DNA from: Bordetella sp. LUAb4
GTDB taxonomy: Bacteria; Pseudomonadota; Gammaproteobacteria; Burkholderiales; Burkholderiaceae_B
DNA length: 64,000 nt
Assembly (NCBI RefSeq): GCF_021325795.1
Contig: NZ_JAHPZX010000001.1
Coordinates: 1,054,001 to 1,118,000 of the forward strand
Direction of reading: 5' to 3'
Shown: positions 60,248 to 64,000 of the stretch, in pieces
How positions within the stretch are numbered: the first letter of the stretch is position 1
How the letters are laid out: every line of letters begins with the position of its first letter
Translations under genes and position numbers: made by a program
Notes under the pieces: generated by a model
Database searches by the model: none
Told to the model about the DNA's origin: nothing
What the model saw: the letters and a program-made list of their open reading frames with translations, nothing else

Positions 60248-62300
60248 ACTTTTTCAGTAATGCCTTGAGCATATCCAGGCGTTGCTTCGGACTCATGGCC
60301 CGGGTTTCCTCGTCTTCGGGGAAACGGGCATCGCCCAGCCCCATTTCCTCGATGAAACGCGAAGGCTCGCGCACCAGGTCTTCGCGGGCACGGCGGCGTT
60401 TCTTGCACCAGCTCAAGTTCAAGGTGCGCTGGGCCCGCGTGATCCCGACGTACATCAGGCGCCGCTCTTCCTCGATGCGGCTCGCCAGCGATTCGGCCGC
60501 CTTGGCCGGATCGCCTTCCTCTTCGTCCTTGCCCATATGCGGCAACAGGCCCTCTTCCACGCCCACCATGTAGACGTGCGGATACTCCAGGCCCTTGGAG
60601 GCATGCAGCGTGGTCATCTTCACCGCGTCGGGGGTTTCTTCCTCGCCGCGCTCCAACATGGTCACCAAAGCGACGTGCTGCACCAATTCGAACAGGGTCA
60701 GCCCATCTTCCTCGGACTTGCGCTTGAGCCAGGAGGTCAACTCCATCACGTTGGCCCAACGGCTCTGCGCCGGCTTCTCCTCCATGATGTCGTACAGATG
60801 GCGCTCGTACTGGATCGCCCCCAGCAAGTCGTCCAGGATAAGGCCGGCCGGTTCCGCCGACGTCGGCTTCTCTCCCGCCTTGCCGCGGCCGGCGCGCCAC
60901 TGGATACGCTGGATGAACTCGCCGAACACACGCAGCTGTTCCAGCTGGCGCGGCTGCAAGCGGGTTTCCAGGCCATGCTCGAAAACCGCCGCGAACAAGG
61001 ACAACTGCCGGTCGGCCGCGTATTGGCCCAAAGTCTGCAAGGTCGCCTGGCCGATGCCCCGCTTGGGCGTGGTCGCCGCACGGATGAAGGCCGGATCATC
61101 CTCGTCGTTGGCGATCAGGCGCAGATAGGACAACACATCACGGATCTCCGCCTTGTCGAAGAAACTCTGGCCGCCGGCGATCGTGTACGGGATCTTCAGA
61201 TTGCGCAGCGCCTGTTCAAGAATGCGCGACTGATGATTGCTGCGATACAGGATCGCATAGTCCTTCCACTGCGCCTGCCGCTCGAAGCGCGAGGCGGAGA
61301 TCTTCATGGCCGTCGCTTCGGCCTCGGCCTCTTCGCCGTCCATGGGCGTGACGATGATGGGCTCGCCATGCGCCAGGTCCGACCACAACTTCTTTTCGAA
61401 CAGCTTGGGATTCTTGCCGATGACCTCATTGGCCGCGGCCAGGATGCGCTGCACCGAACGGTAGTTCTGCTCCAGCTTGATCAGCTTCAGGCTGGGATAG
61501 TCCTTGGGCAGCTTGGCCAGGTTCTCGATGGTGGCGCCGCGCCACGCATAGATGGCCTGGTCATCGTCGCCCACCGCGGTGAACATGGCGCGATCGCCCG
61601 TCAACAATTGCACCAGCCGATACTGGCACACATTGGTGTCCTGGTACTCGTCGACCAACAGGTAGCGCACGCGGTTCTGCCAGCGCGTGCGCACCTCCTC
61701 ATTGTTTTCCAACAGGCGCGCCGGCACCAGGATCAGATCGTCAAAATCGACCGCCTGGTAAGCCGCCAGCGTGGCGGCATAGCTGCGATAGACGCGCGCG
61801 GCCTCGAACTCCGACGGGGTGGACGCGGACTTCTCCGCGCCATCCGGATCCAGCAAGGCATTCTTCCACAGCGAGATGGTCTGCTGCACGGCGCGCAAAC
61901 GCCCTTTATCGGTAGTCGCCAGCAGCTCCTGCACGATGCCCATGGCGTCGTCCGCATCCAGGATGGAAAACTGCGGCTTGAGCCCGGCATGCCGCGCTTC
62001 CTCGCGCAACAGGCGCACGCCCAGCGCGTGGAAGGTGCTGATGGTCAGGCCCTTGGACAGCTTGCGCTCGACCAGGGTCTTGACCCGCTCGTCCATCTCG
62101 CGCGCTGCCTTGTTGGTGAAGGTCAGCGCCACGATGTTGCGGCCCTGGTAGCCGCAGTCCTGCAGCAGATAGGCGATCTTCTGCGTGATGACACGCGTCT
62201 TGCCGCTGCCCGCGCCGGCCAGCACCAGGCAGGGGCCGCCCAGGTACAGGACGGCCTCGCGCTGCGGCGGATTCAAACCGGCGGGAACGGAGTTGGACAT
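60246..62300 (-). CDS. rep: ATP-dependent DNA helicase Rep (UvrD/REP family)
   Basis: The 684-residue superfamily-1 helicase shows LNPPQREAVLYLGGPCLVLAGAGSGKTRV (motif I), NIVALTFTNKAAREM, LLVDEYQDTNVCQYRLVQLL (motif II), VGDDDQAIYAWRGA (motif III), KLEQNYRS (IV), TTLHASKGLEYPHVYMVG (V) and LMYVGITRAQ (VI). The length and the DDDQAIYAWRGA motif fit Rep rather than UvrD. The start is the ATG after the priA stop, 7 bp away, so the two are probably co-transcribed. Rep moves replication forks past obstacles and works with PriA in restart. Confidence 0.9.
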   Translation of the reverse strand: MSNSVPAGLNPPQREAVLYLGGPCLVLAGAGSGKTRVITQKIAYLLQDCGYQGRNIVALTFTNKAAREMDERVKTLVERKLSKGLTISTFHALGVRLLREEARHAGLKPQFSILDADDAMGIVQELLATTDKGRLRAVQQTISLWKNALLDPDGAEKSASTPSEFEAARVYRSYAATLAAYQAVDFDDLILVPARLLENNEEVRTRWQNRVRYLLVDEYQDTNVCQYRLVQLLTGDRAMFTAVGDDDQAIYAWRGATIENLAKLPKDYPSLKLIKLEQNYRSVQRILAAANEVIGKNPKLFEKKLWSDLAHGEPIIVTPMDGEEAEAEATAMKISASRFERQAQWKDYAILYRSNHQSRILEQALRNLKIPYTIAGGQSFFDKAEIRDVLSYLRLIANDEDDPAFIRAATTPKRGIGQATLQTLGQYAADRQLSLFAAVFEHGLETRLQPRQLEQLRVFGEFIQRIQWRAGRGKAGEKPTSAEPAGLILDDLLGAIQYERHLYDIMEEKPAQSRWANVMELTSWLKRKSEEDGLTLFELVQHVALVTMLERGEEETPDAVKMTTLHASKGLEYPHVYMVGVEEGLLPHMGKDEEEGDPAKAAESLASRIEEERRLMYVGITRAQRTLNLSWCKKRRRAREDLVREPSRFIEEMGLGDARFPEDEETRAMSPKQRLDMLKALLKK

Positions 62301-62307
62301 GGCGGGA

Positions 62308-64000
62308 TCAGATTTCCAGGGGATCGACTTCGAGCTGCCAGCGCACGCGGCTGGCGCTGGCCAGTTGCGGCAGCAAGGCGGACCAGGTGGACAGGAAGGC
62401 CTGCAGGGCGGGCCGGTGCCCGCTTTCCACCAGCAGTTGGGCCCGCTCGACGTTGGCCACCCGGACCACGCGCAGCGGTACGGGATCGTAGCGCGTAATC
62501 GTCGACACCAGCGTGCCGAAGGCACCCGTGCTTTCCGGCAAGGCACGCGCTTCCTGCAGGAATGCCAATGCCTGGGCCAGCTCGCGCGCCTCGGCGGTGA
62601 GCAGGGCCTGGTAGGCATACGGCGGCAAGCCGGTGCTTTCCCGTTCGCGCAAGGCGTGGCGGGCAAAGCCGGCATAGTCGTGACGTAACAGCGCCTGATA
62701 CACCGCCTGTTCGGGATAACCGGTCTGGATCAACACCTCGCCGCCTTCGGTATGGCGGCCGGCCCGCCCCGCCACCTGCATCAACTGCGCGAACAGGCGT
62801 TCAGGCGCGCGGAAGTCATGGGCGAACAGCATGGAATCGGCATTGATCACCCCGACCAGGCCCAGGCGCGAGAAGTCATGCCCCTTGGCCACCATCTGCG
62901 TGCCGACCAGGATGTCGACTTCGCCGGCGTGGACGCTGGCGAACAGCGCCTGCGCGCTGCCCTTGCGGCGCGTGCTGTCGGCGTCGATACGCAGGATACG
63001 GGCGCCGGGAAACAATTCGGCCAAATGCTCTTCCACCCGCTGGGTGCCGCGGCCCATGGGTTGCAGGTCCTGGTCGCCGCATTCCGGGCAGGCGCGTGGC
63101 ACGCGCGCCTGGAAACCACAATGGTGGCAGGCCAGCAGATGGCCGCCCGCGCCGGGCCCACGATGCAGCACGGTGTAGGCGGAACAACGGGGGCAATGGC
63201 TGACCCAGGCGCAGGACGCGCAATGCAGCACCGGCGCATAGCCGCGCCGGTTCAGGAATACCAGGGATTGCTCGCCCCGTTCCAGGCGCTTGCCGATGGC
63301 CTCGGTCAATTGCGGCGACAATCCCTGCTTCATCACCAGGCGGCGGGTGTCGACCAGGCGCACCGCCGGCAAGCTGCTGGACTTGGCGCGGCTGGCCAGG
63401 GTCAGGCGCAGATAGCGGCCCCGCTCGGCATGCAGCCAGCTTTCCAGCGACGGCGTGGCCGAACCCAGCAGCACGGGGATATCCAGATCATGCGCGCGCC
63501 AGATCGCCAGATCGCGCGCGGAATAGCGCAGCCCGTCCTGCTGCTTGTAGGACGCGTCGTGTTCTTCGTCGACGATGATCAAGCCCAGCTCGGGCAGCGC
63601 GGCGAAGACGGACATGCGCGTACCCAGCAGCACCCGCGCCTGGCCGCGCTGCGCGCGCGCCCAGGCCTGCAGGCGTTCGCCGTCGGCCAGGCCGCTATGC
63701 AGCACGGCCAGCGCGCCCGGCCCGGCAACGGTGTCCAGGCGCGCGCGCAAGACGGCTTCCAGCTGGGGGGTCAGATTGATTTCCGGCACCATCAGCAAGA
63801 CCTGGCGCCCGGCCGCGAGCACGCGCTCGGCCGCATGCAGGTAGACCTCGGTCTTGCCGCTGCCGGTCACCCCATGCAGCAGCACCGGCTTGAAACCCTG
63901 TACGGCGGCGATGGCATCGACGGCGGCCTGCTGGTCGGCGTTGAGGACCGGCGGGACGGCGGCCACAGGGGCACCGGCCAACGCCAGGGGGTTTGCAGGC
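62308..64000 (-). CDS. priA: primosomal protein N' (PriA) helicase, partial
   Basis: The gene runs off the right edge; about 564 C-terminal residues are present. They show Walker A GVTGSGKTEVYLHAA, IIVDEEHDASYKQQDGLRYSARDLA, and the zinc-binding cysteines CASCAWVSHCPRC and CHHCGFQ...CPECGD. LLIGTQMVAKGHDF-like LVGTQMVAKGHDFSRLGLVGVINAD and QVAGRAGRH follow. PriA reloads the replisome at stalled forks. It is followed 7 bp later by rep. Confidence 0.95.
   Translation of the reverse strand, partial: PANPLALAGAPVAAVPPVLNADQQAAVDAIAAVQGFKPVLLHGVTGSGKTEVYLHAAERVLAAGRQVLLMVPEINLTPQLEAVLRARLDTVAGPGALAVLHSGLADGERLQAWARAQRGQARVLLGTRMSVFAALPELGLIIVDEEHDASYKQQDGLRYSARDLAIWRAHDLDIPVLLGSATPSLESWLHAERGRYLRLTLASRAKSSSLPAVRLVDTRRLVMKQGLSPQLTEAIGKRLERGEQSLVFLNRRGYAPVLHCASCAWVSHCPRCSAYTVLHRGPGAGGHLLACHHCGFQARVPRACPECGDQDLQPMGRGTQRVEEHLAELFPGARILRIDADSTRRKGSAQALFASVHAGEVDILVGTQMVAKGHDFSRLGLVGVINADSMLFAHDFRAPERLFAQLMQVAGRAGRHTEGGEVLIQTGYPEQAVYQALLRHDYAGFARHALRERESTGLPPYAYQALLTAEARELAQALAFLQEARALPESTGAFGTLVSTITRYDPVPLRVVRVANVERAQLLVESGHRPALQAFLSTWSALLPQLASASRVRWQLEVDPLEI

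Noticed and set aside
60282-62498. 738-codon open frame antisense to rep and priA
   Set aside because: Opposite two helicase genes with intact motifs; composition is that of an antisense shadow.

Overview
The window looks like chromosomal DNA of a GC-rich betaproteobacterium of the Alcaligenaceae (Bordetella/Achromobacter type). This rests on the high GC content, the ubiE / Tim44-domain / ubiJ / ubiB gene order, a betaproteobacterial trimeric porin, and a fused FAD/Fe-S oxidoreductase beside a YqaA-type membrane protein and ilvA. I see no phage, insertion sequence, CRISPR array or rRNA operon. The species assignment is an inference from gene content.

Layout, left to right. 0-9.4 kb: the end of a SpoIIE-type phosphatase, a periplasmic binding protein, a LysR regulator followed by an AtuA-type gene pair, a prolyl oligopeptidase, an EcsC protein and a lipoprotein that looks halovibrin-like. 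9.4-13.4 kb: a porin, an unassigned hairpin-rich interval, tRNA-Arg(CCG), a membrane-anchored di-haem cytochrome c and an orphan SecD-head lipoprotein. 13.4-26.5 kb is vitamin-centred: TPP riboswitch and thiC, a YtpQ/DUF1444 protein, metH with a downstream MmyB-type regulator, a cobalamin riboswitch with btuB and btuF, then thiG and thiD. 26.7-36.4 kb: a Pcm-family methyltransferase, the heptose nucleotidyltransferase, a ferritin-like di-iron protein, the ubiquinone cluster (ubiE, Tim44-like, ubiJ, ubiB, read right to left) and phoB-phoR. 36.7-51.3 kb: serA, three transcription factors, a VOC protein, pxpA, the 1321-residue FAD/Fe-S fusion protein, a YqaA protein, ilvA, apt and an aspartoacylase-family protein. 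51.4-53.6 kb: three uncharacterised genes. 53.8-60.1 kb: a peptide-type ABC transporter without a binding protein, with a hydrolase and an M20 peptidase. 60.2-64 kb: rep and priA, the latter running off the end.

Regulation visible in the DNA includes the TPP and cobalamin riboswitches and a three-repeat Pho box 114 bp upstream of the di-iron gene. The cognate phoB-phoR pair lies 5 kb away and has a weaker Pho-like array of its own. There is also a Fur-like site at the serA start and an AT-rich operator region ahead of a GntR gene.

The most novel-looking material is the 51.4-53.6 kb trio. Two tandem paralogues, whose upstream regions are duplicated too, are followed by an exported protein with two degenerate OmpA-like repeats. 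Next in interest are the Pho-box-controlled di-iron protein, the run of hairpins at 10.69-10.86 kb, a REP-like inverted pair at 27.4-27.66 kb, and a GC-rich intergenic element present twice.
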